This document shows positions 47,100-57,922 of a stretch of DNA of 64,000 bases, piece by piece; within the stretch, counting starts at the first letter, position 1; every line of letters starts with the position of its first letter. A model generated the notes under the pieces. The model was not told the DNA's origin and made no database searches. It saw only the letters and a list, made by a program, of their open reading frames with translations. This DNA is from Liriodendron chinense. Taxonomy: Eukaryota > Streptophyta > Magnoliopsida > Magnoliales > Magnoliaceae. The stretch is taken from positions 372,001-436,000 of the forward strand of contig ML058440.1 in NCBI GenBank assembly GCA_003013855.2, in the 5' to 3' direction. The translations under genes and the position numbers were made by a program.

Positions 47100-47660
47100 C
47101 TCACATGATTTGCCTAGTCTACCATCCTTCTCTTCCAAACCGGTGGATGGATAGATGAGTTTATCTTCCATGTTGCAGAAAAACACTGGCAAACAATCAA
47201 TGCAAGTAAAGAGAGCAAAAGAATAACAGATATATGTGATTTGGCAATTTGCCTACATCTACGGGGTAGCAACATGGGGCTTTCTTCTTCACCAATACAA
47301 GAGGAATTCAACAATACAAGGCTCACCTCTCCCCACTCTTACCATACACAAGGTCTCTCGTGAAGGAATTACCCTCACCCCCTTTCAAAGACAAGAGAGC
47401 ACTTGTCAAAACCTAGGAAAACTAGGCTTCAATCGTGGGGGGGGGGGGGGGGGGGGGGGGGGGGAGGTTCCAGAGTAGGAAATTCACTATGCATTTCTTG
47501 CGCATACACACCACCACCTAAGCATTCCGGGCCATCAAAGAACCCAAGGAAATTCAATACGCATTTCACGCATATGCACACCACTGCCTCAACATTCTGA
47601 ACCATCAAAGAACCCAAGGTAGTTCCTAATGATATCATCTCCTCAACTTCCTTACCACCT
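47100..47660 (-). mobile_element. LTR-like remnant with internal poly-G
   Basis: ATATGTGATTTGGCAATTTG, then CCTACATCTACGGGGTAG, is the antisense form of a phrase common in copia-type LTRs. Two diverged 60-bp units with CATTTC-CGCATA-CACACCAC and CATCAAAGAACCCAAGG follow the G run. No protein remains. The assignment is tentative. Confidence 0.45.
47438..47464. repeat. Poly-G tract 2
   Basis: About 27 uninterrupted G, directly followed by AGGTTCCAGAGTAGG. Confidence 0.95.
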
Positions 47661-48581
47661 TAGAACTAAGCCCTTCGGCCTTTGAATAGTTCCCCAAAAA
47701 CAACATGCTTTCCAAATTGCCTTCTTGCTTCCTTCAAGACCCTATTGATGGACGAGATGGACCATGGGGATAATATCCTTACAGGTGCCAGAACCTAACA
47801 AATCTTTCATATTAGCTTCTTCCACACTCTAGCCACCTTGAAAATACTTGGCACTTGATGCATATCTTCATTAGCATGAAACACAAATGGCGGTTCATCA
47901 ACCCCAATTTCCCTACACCTTCTATCGATACACTTCAGAATAAAAGAATTACCCCCTAGATTAGAGTCAACTGCCCCACTAACCTCCAATCCATTTCCAG
48001 CCTTCAATTTAATCATCATATAGTTGTCTTCGACTTCCTCACGACCCGAGTTAAATAGATTTGGAAGGTATTCCTCTCAATTGCATTAGTAGGGCTGTCC
48101 TCCTCCAGCAGCTGGGAGATGCCTCGCTGGCAGCATTCCCATCTGTTGAACTGGCCCTTCCTCATCAGAGCTGACGAACTCGAATAGGAACCATGTGACC
48201 TATTTAAAAGCCTCATAATCAATAGCTGGAGGACTCATCTCGTGGGACTAGTCAACCTCCTAAATTCAAATTCGGTATTGATGACGGTATGCAATTACTC
48301 TTTGTGGGAGAATGTGTTTGGTCGCACATGTCACAAACCTTTTTACCTACCTCATTAGTAGCTCTGTCACCTATTTCCAAGTGAAGTCATTTGGTCGAGG
48401 CTAAACTGTGAAACCATTTAATGCAAACCCACAATATATGCCAAGAATTTAACGTAACTATAAATGCAGCATTAGGCAACATAGAAGGCTTCTTGTCAGG
48501 AAGCTATCCCAGACTACAAAGCATGCTATGAGGTGCATGTGACCAAAATGAGGTAACTGAATAGAAAGTAGCATAGTTTAC

Positions 48582-48696
48582 CTATCATTAGCTAGATTCC
48601 AAGCCTCCTGTCTCAATTCTGGAGGGCCTTCAAGTGCTGCAAGATAACTTGATATGAACTTCTGAGGATGCTCAAGGCAACAGATGAAACCCATTT
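48582..48696 (-). pseudogene. Cyclin-L pseudogene, exon 5
   Basis: It encodes EMGFICCLEHPQKFISSYL, then AALEGPPELRQEAWNLAND, ending in two bases of a Ser codon before the donor GTAAAC. The acceptor is GATAG, supplied by a CGATA-rich repeat that abuts the exon at 48697. The expected preceding small exon (about 58 nt, for the LIRTERHLLK-type helix) could not be found in 48697-50571. Confidence 0.85.
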
Positions 48697-49300
48697 CTAT
48701 CTATGTATCGATAATATCCCTGATATTATCCGTATCTCCAGCTCAGCGATATCGATAACACTGGTAGCAATACCGATAACATTGGTAGTATCAGATATTC
48801 TAGGTATCAGCAATATATTGCTAAGTATCGCCAATGTACTCCCAAATTTTTAACTATGTAAATTCCAAGTGTCACTTGTATCACCAGTGTATCAGCGATA
48901 TTTCGATAATATCGCCAATGTCTCAATATCACCACAAATCTGTTTACTAAAAAATTCCATTTCAATTTTTTTTTAATGGGTGCATGGTTGTATGATTAAA
49001 TGCATGTTTGTATTGTGAATGCATGCATGGATGGATGGATAGATTTATGATACCAACATTTGTATTATATAGGTAATGGATGAATGCATGTTTGAGTTCA
49101 TTTACTTTTACATGTCCTAGTTATTGTATGGTACCTGTATTTGTATTATATAAACTCATTTTGGTTACCATTGGACCGATTTCTTACAATAGCACATGCT
49201 TTTAGGTCTCCATTAAATGGAAACTTATTATGCGTGCATTCTTTTTGCAGTTTTTTAATTCTTTAATATGCAAGTATTTGTATTTTAGCATCTCCTAAAG
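48697..49300. repeat. CGATA-rich dispersed repeat, copy 2, abutting cyclin-L exon 5
   Basis: It shares with 42880-43545 the words CAGCTCAGCGATATCGATAA, GGTATCAGCAATATATTGC, GCATGGTTGTATG and the terminal TTGTATTTTAGCATCTCC block. It begins exactly at the 3' splice site of exon 5, so the repeat itself supplies the acceptor. Confidence 0.75.
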
Positions 49301-50277
49301 TTTCACTAAAAAATTCCACCATTTTCCCCATGTTTCCTCGCATTTCTTGTTATCAACAATAATGGTATTGTTTCCAAATCCCCAGCCAGCGAAACTTGTA
49401 GCAGATACCGATAACTCAAATGCTGGTGGTAAGCTAGGTGTAGGATCATGTGGGTCACTCCAATATAGACACTGGGTAGATACAATGTAGTTTATATATG
49501 AAGCGATTTTGTAATTTATATATGAAACGATAAATAGATAATGGTGGTAGTGGTGGTGGTGAATGATATTGTATGTGTGTATGCATGTTGTCGCATAAAT
49601 CAAAGTATAAATCTCTATGTTCTAAAAACAAATGGGCATTACAAATTAATCTACACTAGGAGTATAGAACAATAATTTCTTTCTTTTAAAAAACAGCAAT
49701 CCAGAATGCAAATGACCTATAATCTGGATCTCATTATTTGGAACAGAAAATGTAGGGGGTTGGTGATTTAGATAATGTTGGCGTGATCCACCTAATGAAA
49801 TCTTGGAACTTGTGCACATGTCACAAGGGCAAGTGCCTTACATGTAGATGGGCAGGGCTCCACACACTCATGGGAATAGCAAAACTTACATTAAGACTCA
49901 GAAGCCAAATCCTGGAGACAAAAAGCATGTCATCCCAAGTAACAAGCAAAGAAAAGAGAAAACTGGAGAATAAAGGCTCCATTGATTGAAGGATCTCACA
50001 AAATAGGGATCGGGCCTATCAAAATGTTGACAGGCCCCGTTCCCTCCATGTTAGATTCATATCACAGAAGCAACACTTTCTTCAGCTTAATAACTACGTT
50101 TGTCATTGTTTACTTGTTTCAAAAGAAAAACTGCATTTATGATTAAGCATACGAAATGCCACTTCCATGATGTGAATCTGAATGTGAAGACTATGGGACC
50201 CACCAAAATCAGGATTCAGGTTGATCCCAATTTTGTGGGACCCCCTACCCAAACAGAGCCAACAGAAACACCCAAAA

Positions 50278-50555
50278 AATCACTCAGAGTTTAAGAAATA
50301 AAGACAAATTATGACAATTCAATGGCAAATGTTAAAGCATATAAAAGAAGCTAACAAAATCAATATACAAATCCCACGGCAAAGCAACAATGTAACATTT
50401 CAAAGAAATACCAAGAAAATCACTCATAATTTAAGAAATAGAAGCAAATTATCCAAATTCAGTAGCAGATCTTAAGAAAACCACATAAAAGATGATAACA
50501 AGCTTAAATAATGAATAGCTCAGCAATGCAACAAGAAAACATTCAAAAAAAAAAA
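50278..50555. repeat. Tandem repeat, two diverged 140-bp units
   Basis: Units begin AATCACTCAGAGTTTAAGAA at 50278 and AATCACTCATAATTTAAGAA at 50418. Both contain CAAATTAT, a CA(A/T)AT(C/G)TTAA-like word, CATAAAAGA and AGCAATG. They lie in the intron just downstream of exon 3. Confidence 0.8.
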
Positions 50556-50571
50556 AAAAACACTCTATAAC

Positions 50572-50712
50572 CTTAGAAAAGGGATCCAAGTGGTCTACTG
50601 GCAAACTCTCCCTCCTACATTCCATCCTATGGAAGACAATGAGGACATGTTTCGCTTTTCTCGGGCTCTCCTCCAGTTTTGAAGCCAGCCAAATGCAACT
50701 TGCAGCAACACT
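50572..50712 (-). pseudogene. Cyclin-L pseudogene, exon 3
   Basis: 47 codons in phase 0: SVAASCIWLASKLEESPRKA, then KHVLIVFHRMECRRESLPV and DHLDPFSK. It is the core of the first cyclin box. Acceptor TTTGTAG, donor GTTATAG. It is open and well conserved. Confidence 0.9.
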
Positions 50713-51044
50713 CTACAAAGAAACAAAACCACATGGTATGTAGATATATAAAATAGTATCAAAGAGAAAAGGAAACAGATATAAGCTTATTGATAGTTGA
50801 TATCAGTGTCTTGTAATTTGCTGCTTTTTCCCTGGATAAAGAAGCGCTACATAAGCATTTCAAAGTTGTTCTGTCCTTACCGTAGCACAAAAACAAACAG
50901 AAATGCTACTATGATTGACAGCTTCATGAAATGGCAATTTTGAATGAGCTCGTATGAACTTATGGTTCAAATTTCAACTTAATATGTTTTATATTTTTGG
51001 GATGAAAAGAATTTTCAAGTTCTACTTGATTTGTTAAATATCTG

Positions 51045-51240
51045 AGACATGATTGGTACGCTGCCAATAAGCAATGGACAAGCCACTCTAAAACCCAAGT
51101 ACAGGAGAAGGGTTGATATTAGGTGGACAGCCAGTTGTATAACTTTTATCAAGCAACCACAAGAACTTTTTTCAAATATGATTCGAAAATACAACTACAG
51201 TTGGCTAGGACAAGACTATGATGATGATGACCCGTTCATG
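51045..51240 (+). mobile_element. LINE-type fragment with GATGAT tail (cyclin-L intron)
   Basis: CAACTACAGTTGGCTAGGAC, then AAGACTATGATGATGATG, is a diverged copy of the tail at 41106-41160. It lies between exon 2 and exon 3. Confidence 0.5.
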
Positions 51241-51417
51241 TGATAGCCCATCAAATGAACAGTACCGATCACCTCACAAATGCTGCATGCACAGCAGAGA
51301 TGTTTTTTGTGGCAATTCCTGGACTCCCTGAAAAGTGCATCACACAGTATTCCTCAACTGCAAAAATTTTAAAAGAAAAAATAAAATAAAAAAGCAGAAA
51401 AGACTAGAGAATGCAAC

Positions 51418-51499
51418 CTTGACATTAAAGTGGGCAAACAACTTCTTGCAGTAGAATCAATGGAACAGAACCTGACCTGTTGCCATTACTGCTTGAGGT
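51418..51499 (-). pseudogene. Cyclin-L pseudogene, exon 2, with in-frame TGA
   Basis: Acceptor GTGAAG, donor GTTGCA. It encodes PQAVMATGQVLFH, stop, FYCKKLFAHFNVK. The stop is TGA where CGA (Arg) is expected. The family's Ser after FYCKK is Leu here, and the Arg of FARF is His. All three are explained by C-to-T or G-to-A changes at CpG sites. Confidence 0.9.
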
Positions 51500-51611
51500 C
51501 TTCACAGTCAGTATTAAGAAAGAACCATCCAAGATCTACTAAATAACATTGAAAAAGTTCACATTAAACATGAAAAATATAATACTAAATAAATACATAA
51601 AGGAAGGATAC

Positions 51612-51763
51612 AATCTGAGTAAGATGCTGCTTTCTTGGATGAGGTCACAGCCATAGATACGAAGTGTTGTTTCCGACAATTCATCTATCCCATCTTTCCT
51701 AGAGGGTGAGTTTTTAAGCTGCTCATCTGGCAGGTAAAATGTATCAATTGCTGTGTAAATCAT
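51612..51763 (-). pseudogene. Cyclin-L pseudogene, exon 1 (coding part)
   Basis: It encodes MIYTAIDTFYLPDEQLKNSP to DLIQESSILLR plus two bases of the next codon (phase 2). The donor GTATCC follows. No disabling change is present in this exon. Confidence 0.9.
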
Positions 51764-51798
51764 CTTGCAAGAGAACCCCCCGCCAATTCAAACTTAAA

Positions 51799-54400
51799 CT
51801 GCCAAAAAACAAGGGGAAAAAATGATGAGAAATCAACATCGGTCGGAAACAAGCATTTGCAATCACCCCATGATCCATTGCCTAAATAATTTTGCAATAT
51901 TAGCATTAACTGAATCCTCAATATATCCATATTTAGTAAATAAAAAAGCAGCCTACCAATATGACACTCAATCAAAAACTCCTTAAACTTCTACATGGTG
52001 CACAAATTTTATTTTATTTTTTTTTTGAAAGGCGACTAAAATTTTATTAAGAAGAAAAAACAAACAAAAGCACAAACAACAAAAATACAGAGAGTCACAA
52101 ATTTTATATCCAATGTGACGCACAAAATGGGCATCACACTGAACCAATGATCCAGACCATTCATTGGGTGCATCCACTCAAGGACGAGCCACTCTGAAAT
52201 TAACAAGGATTGGACAATCTACCCATCCAGTGCTGACCACTGCCAACATTCTTTTTACTGTCCACCTGCAGGTCACAGATCATTAGAAAGTCAAGAACAT
52301 CCTATCAGTAAAAAAAATTCTTTCTGCAGTGGCCTGATTGTGAGCAACCCACCATATGAAAGATTCGGATCGACAGTCATGCCACATGTCCAATTCATGT
52401 GCAGCATGCAGCATATTCTAAGCTGTGAGCTGTCCAAATATTAGATTTCCCCATTGAAAATGCACAACAGCAAAAACAACAAATTGATAATCAAATATTT
52501 ACTTGGTGAACCATGCACCAGTACTCATCATGTACAATCTCCCACAAAAAATGGACACATGGTACAGTTGTCCATGATCTGGATTGTTCATCAGTCAAGG
52601 ATCATCCACAGCAATTAAACCTTACCAACAGGATGATCTTAACAGTCCATTGGCTGACCTACAAATATATGAGCAGATTTCTCTTGTCAGTTGGCATTGA
52701 GCAACAGAAGTCCTCGACCCTTGCAATTTTCGACCGTGATTCATTCACTGACCAACCCACACAACAGATGGTGCAGATATAGTGCCACAGGTCCAGTGCA
52801 CAGAACACAGGTAAGATGTCCCATCGAAACAAGGTATGTGTTTTTCTTCCTGTAACCCTTGAACCTCTCGAATCAAAAATTTTGATCGGAAAATTCGGAG
52901 GCAACAAATTGAAAGATTTGAGTGTTTTGTTGAGTGAGACATATAAGAAGGTTCAAGAAAGCCATAACCTTTAAAAAGTTTCCTTTCTTTCCTCTTTATG
53001 TTGAAAAGAGATGAAGTGTCTTGGAAATGATTTATAATGAGAGAAATTAGGGCAAAAGTGACGCAGGGAGGACGTGGTAGGTCGATCACCGTCTCCCTAA
53101 CCGATAGTTTCTCGAATCCACGAGAAGAAATAAAAGATAAAAAAAAAAGGAATTTAATTCCAAATAATTGATTTATTGATAATTGAATGCATAAAAACGG
53201 AATTACAATGCATATAAATAGGAAACTAACCCTAGGTAAAGTATCAGAATCCAACTCCAACTAAAACTCCTAGGAAAACGCAACTTACTATAAATAGTAA
53301 ACTTACTATTTATAGAAGTCGTTCAATCCTACTAGAACTCTTGGTTTTCGGCCAAAAATAGAAAGTTATCAAACGGCCTCAACCACGTTGTTCTACTAAA
53401 TATTCTAAAGCCCTTTTCATGTTGGACACTAACTCTAAAGCCCTACAGATGCAAATTTATGATCGAATTAAAACTTACTATAAATAGTAAAACTGAAAAT
53501 AAACTAGCCTAATGACTGTCGATACAGTCGAATCTCGCGATTCGGGCCTGGGCAACCCAGCATAGTGGGTTGGTTGGCTAAAGTAGCTCGAGCTACCCCA
53601 AATTGATATATTATACGTCCCGTAACTCATTCCGGATTGTGAGATACGACCGATTTACGGTCCTGACGGTCCGGATCACTTTCGACCCCGACCGGTCTTC
53701 TTTTGCTCCATCTGGGCCATGAAATAATCAGCGACCCGTTCTACATCAAAAAGGGACCTTGATGGAAATCGAAGAATCGGAACTGATTTGCACATATTAA
53801 GGGAGGGAGGGTTGAAAGAAGAGATGGAAGGGGAGTGGATGTGCTCAGGCCCTTTAAGACTTAAAAAGTACAATGATAAAGAAATTCACGAGAAGGAGGA
53901 TAGAAGAAGAGATTCATGGTACACACGCCAACTTGTCACCCATGTATGAGATCCAAGCAGTTCAATAGGTGATGCCATCATGCTCTTGCATAGTTACACT
54001 AGCCCAAATATTAGGCCTGTCCACTCATAAGGTGGGTTATATTTGTAAGCTTAACTTAAAACTTCTGTGGGTCTTTTCTGACCATCCGTTCTTCCCAGAC
54101 AGATGGCCTGCCTGATGAGTAGATTGGCTGGTTTTTGGGCCAGGGTATGGTGAACCTCGCCTCATGGATGACAAGTTGGCACTAATTCTATACTCCTCTT
54201 TGCTTCCACAAGAATCACCTTAATGTGTTTCTAATGCAAGAGTGAAATGCTAGGGGTATCAGCGTGATAGATTGAAGAGATGATTTGCACAATCAGCACA
54301 AATTTGGTAGATTATCCCCATTCATTAGGTGGGACTGGATGCCGGAGCATGCCTTGGCCATAGTCCGCTCATTGGGTGGGACAAGTTTATGAGAAAAATG
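51799..54400. other. Intergenic stretch upstream of the cyclin-L pseudogene, with LTR remnant
   Basis: The cyclin-L leader exon and promoter should lie here on the minus strand but could not be fixed. From about 52,920 to 53,750 the sequence looks like an antisense LTR, with a TATAAATA box, GGTCGATCACCG and GACCGGTC words. After 53,880 it is ordinary intergenic DNA with GGTGGG motifs. Confidence 0.45.
53288..53315. repeat. Perfect 13-bp inverted repeat around TATAAATA
   Basis: CTATAAATAGTAA, AC, TTACTATTTATAG. Both arms contain a TATA-like core, so a TATA box is presented on both strands. A related ACTATAAATAGTAA word lies at about 53,471. This may be the promoter of the LTR remnant. Confidence 0.9.
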
Positions 54401-56089
54401 GAAGGCTAGAGAAAACCGTTCGCTTCCCCAAGTGTAGGGTTGCAATGTAGCAATAATTCGGTAGAGACCGAGATCGTTCTTAGAGACTTGTTTAGGAATT
54501 CACAAAACTACTTCTAATATTCTCTAATTGAGATCAAACTAAACAGATTTTAGAATTTGAATATAGAGAAGTATTCTTAAACTAAAAGTGATAGTAAATA
54601 ATATAAAAGATCACTAGGGATTCAAGGATCCACTTGTAGTCATCCTTGATGCATAATTCGTTGCGGTTTCACAATTACACAACTAGAATCGAAATTAGAT
54701 CCTATCTAGCCAGATGATAGAGCGTTAAGTCAAAAAAATCTGTCATATGTGTGATTTATAGACATGATTCCCTCAATTCAAGTTAGGACTTGAGCACACT
54801 TAATTGCATAGGTCAATCCTAGTTCCAATAGGTTAAGATCACAACCATGATAATCATCAAACCCTGTCACAAAGCTTAACTATATCATGATTTGAACTTT
54901 ATTCAAATCACATAAACAATTCACACATAATTCAGAATTCCAGAAAAAGGTAAAACATTGGTTTGAAGTTCCCACATTAAGAATCAGATTCTAGAGCGTA
55001 TTGAATCTGATTCTTCGGAGCGTACAGGTCTAGATCCATGCAAAACAACTAAGAACTTAAGCAATTCTTCCAAACATCCATGAGTCATCATAAGATTAAG
55101 AAAAACTACTTAGAACTTTATTCAAACTTCCATAAACCATTGTCCTTCAATAAAAATATCCAACTTGAAACCAAATAAACAAATTAAAACATCTAGAATC
55201 CACTACAAGCTTCACCTCTTAGCCCTAACTAAGAGGCTTAGCCGACCATGCTTAGAGAAACATGAAATCAACGAAGGAAAACATGAAAAACAGAAAACAA
55301 ACTAGAAGGAGTTGTAGAACTCCGAATCAGTCTTTCTCCACCTCCCACCATAGTAGCTCTCTTCTAGGATCCCCCAGGAACAAGGTAAAGGAGTCATTTT
55401 ATAGATTTCGAGCTCCAGTTGCGTAGAATCTTCGAGAAAACGCGCAAAAGTTGCGTAGTGTGCAACAAATTTCGGAGCTTGTAGAACAAGCTCTGTTATG
55501 TAGGCGACTGGTCGGACGACCGGTCTAAGCCCATGGTCGACCAGTCTGACGACCGGTCCTAAAAGGCCAAAAACAGTCCAGAGAGTTTTCGGAAAATTCC
55601 ATCATAATTTTTTATTTAATGACCGGTCTAAGAGGTGGACGACCGGTCAGACGACCAGTCATATTTCATCGATTTTGGTTCAACAAGGTTTGGTGGCAAG
55701 GGGTCTTTCTGTTGAGTGTTCCGACCGGTCTAACGACCGGTCGTGGGCTATGGCCGACCGGTCGGACAACCGATCTTCAATGCAGTTTTCTGCACTTCTT
55801 CCTTCTTCCCTTCTCTTTCTCCCTTGCTTCTTTCTTCCACCCTTAGGCACTTGGTCTTTTGATCTTCAATGTGTATAGAGTGACCTTTTAAGCATTGAAT
55901 TAGTGAAGTCCCCTTCTCGTTCCTATAATCACATAACATGCATTAGAATAGTCTTTAAACGTGAAAACCATGCATAGTTAGTGATGAAATGAGGTTAGAA
56001 TATACACATTTAAGAGCTCAACAAAAACATGTCCCATGGTCCATACCAGATGTCCTAGTGCGGCACACCTAATTAGTATACCTTGTTAT
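54401..56089. mobile_element. LTR-retrotransposon-like non-coding region with GACCGGTC clusters
   Basis: The part 54,410-54,700 (CCCCAAGTGTAGGGTTGCAA, GTAGAGACCGAGATCG, GGATTCAAGGATCCACTTG) resembles antisense plant gypsy LTRs. From 55,505 to 55,775 GACCGGTC and close variants occur about a dozen times, each near a related GACGACC or CGACCAG word. No polyprotein is visible, and limits and family are uncertain. Confidence 0.45.
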
Positions 56090-56097
56090 CTTTGGAC

Positions 56098-56613
56098 CAT
56101 TGTTTTAAATAGCTACGCTATGAAGCGTGTAGCTTATGCTACATAGCGTAGCATGGCCTTACGTAGCTCATAAAAATAGCTTAAGTCGGTTACATGAAAA
56201 TTTTCATAAGCTACATGCTACGTAACTACGCTACACGCTATGTAGCTCACATGATGTTTTCAATGATATGTTACATTTTTCCATTTCCAATAAAAATCAG
56301 TTAACCTTTTTAATGCTTTTAGTAAAATAATATATAAAACAATACTAAATCAGTTTTATTGTTCTTTCTTTACCTTTATACTTAATCATTGCCCCCTCCT
56401 ATCACTTTAGGTTCCATTTTGCTAAACCAAAAATCATGAAATTTTGTTGAATTTCATTATTAATCCATCTAATTTGGTATAGAATTTCATGACATTGGTG
56501 CAACCAAGCACCTTGATTAAAATTTTAGTAGTTGTGTGTAGCTTATGCGGCTACGCCTCACGCTTTAAAGGAGTGAACTTTATGCTACACATTATTCGCT
56601 ATTTAAAACATTA
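56098..56613. mobile_element. hAT-like MITE, 516 bp, with 8-bp target duplication
   Basis: CTTTGGAC occurs at 56090-56097 and again at 56614-56621. Between them the termini are inverted: CATTGTTTTAAATAGC at the left and GCTATTTAAAACATTA at the right (14 of 16 pair). Subterminal zones are rich in TAGCTTATGC, GCTACGCTA and GCGTGTAGC words in both orientations. It has no coding capacity. The 8-bp duplication and size indicate a non-autonomous hAT superfamily element. Confidence 0.9.
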
Positions 56614-56959
56614 CTTTGGACATGGCATGCTCTCAGTTGGCCCTACCTAATGGGTGACATGGAGTCCATGAAATGCGCACTACATTTGCGGATAGCCTAT
56701 TCAATCTCTCCTAGACAAACCCTTGGCTCCACACCATTCAGTGAGCTTTCACTATGGTTTAGTGAAAGGAAGCCATGTTCAATTTGGCTTGTGTTTATGC
56801 AATCCAATGTCAGCCAATGTAAGGTTGGAGATAGAGATGTCCTTAAAATCTTGGAGGTGTCCTCATGGTCACTTCAACAAGCCACCTCCTCAAATAATGC
56901 TATATCAAGGGGCTAATGAGAAGAACCTCCTTTCCTCTCCGATCAACAACATTCATTAG

Positions 56960-57668
56960 CTTGAATTGCGTGATCGAAGTGCCAAACGGGATCGCCCAAA
57001 GTGTCGAGCACATAGATAATGCAAGCTTAGTGCCGAAGTCCCAATATAGATCACACAAACGAACTGACGAACGTGATTGCCCAAACTGTCGAGTGCCCGA
57101 AATATATCGTGCAAGCGAAGTGCCGAGCGCGATTGCCCAAAGTGTCGAGAGCCTGAAATAGATCATGTGAGCGAAGTGCCAAGCACCATTCCCCAAGAGT
57201 CGAGCACCCGAAATAGATCGCGCGAGCGAATTGCCGACCGCAATCGCCCAAAGTGTCGAGCACCTGAAATAGATCACGCGAGCAAAGTGCCAATCTCGAT
57301 CGCCCAAAGTACCGAGAGCCCGAAATAGATTGCACAAGCAAAGTGCTGACCACGATCACCTAACTGTCGAGTGCCTGAAATAAATCATGAGAGCAAAGTG
57401 CCAAGCACAATCGCCCAAGGTGTCAAGCGCCCAAAATATATCATGCGAGCAAACTACCGAGCGCCCGAAATAGATCGCGTGAGTGAACTACCGAGCACGA
57501 TCGCCCAAAGTGTCGAACGCCTGAAATGGATGCTCGAGCGAAGTGCCGAGCGTGATTGCCCAAACTACCAAGCACCCGAAATAGATCGCACAAGCAAACT
57601 GCCGAGCACCTAAAATAGATCGCGAGAGCAAAGTGCCAAGCACAATCACCCAAAGTGCCCAGCTCTTG
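56960..57668. repeat. 56-bp CpG-rich satellite, about 12 units
   Basis: The unit runs roughly GTGCCGAGCGCGATCGCCCA, AAGTGTCGAGCGCCCGAAAT, AGATCGCGCGAGCGAA. The phrase (A/T)NGCCCAA recurs at about 56994, 57079, 57135, 57191, 57246, 57302, 57357, 57413, 57503, 57558 and 57649, a 55-56-bp period with a few partial units of about 30-35 bp. Units differ mostly by CpG to TpG or CpA. The array has few stops, so long frames appear on both strands. They follow from the repeat and are not genes. Confidence 0.9.
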
Positions 57669-57922
57669 GCAAAAGATCAATCTAAGCCTAATCTTTTGAA
57701 AAACGAAGAAGAACCCATTTTCTAAAAATAGATTTTTTGATATCTCTCCTTTTTATATCAGTTTCTTCCCAAGCAAATCCATCTAAGTACAATCTTTGCA
57801 GAAAGAAGAACTCATTTTTTAAAAGTTAATTTTTTGTTATCTCCCTTCTATCTGTTTCTTAGCAAAAAAACCTATCTAAGTAGAATTTTAAAAAAAAATA
57901 AGAACTCATTTTTTTAGAGGGG

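Larger units (their letters stand above)
41241..51798 (-). pseudogene. Cyclin-L (arginine-rich cyclin, CYCL1-type) unprocessed pseudogene
   Basis: Cyclin-L partners the CDK11/CDKG kinases in transcription and pre-mRNA splicing in the nucleus. Exons in order on the minus strand are 51612-51763, 51418-51499, 50572-50712, 48582-48696, 42077-42347 and 41241-41622. A non-coding part of the first exon starts at 51798 after a CAG acceptor, which implies a leader intron. The start MIYTAIDTFYLPDEQLKNSP is nearly identical to the family. Splice dinucleotides and intron phases are intact, so this is not a retrocopy. It is dead by several criteria. A TGA replaces the Arg codon in LFH-R-FYCKK (exon 2). 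A TAA follows FDVEK (exon 6). The small exon for the helix before EMGF is not found, the Arg/Glu-rich tail is frameshifted by compensating indels, and the last exon is missing. The fifth intron is 6.2 kb of repeats. Confidence 0.88.

Noticed and set aside
49295..49603. Minus-strand frame ending SFAGWGFGNNTIIVDNKK
   Set aside because: It looks somewhat protein-like but was not recognised, does not match the missing cyclin-L exon, and lies in repeat-filled intron sequence.
57077..57613. Long frames on both strands of the 56-bp array
   Set aside because: The repeat unit contains few stop codons in any frame. The products are repetitive and out of phase between units, so they follow from the satellite.
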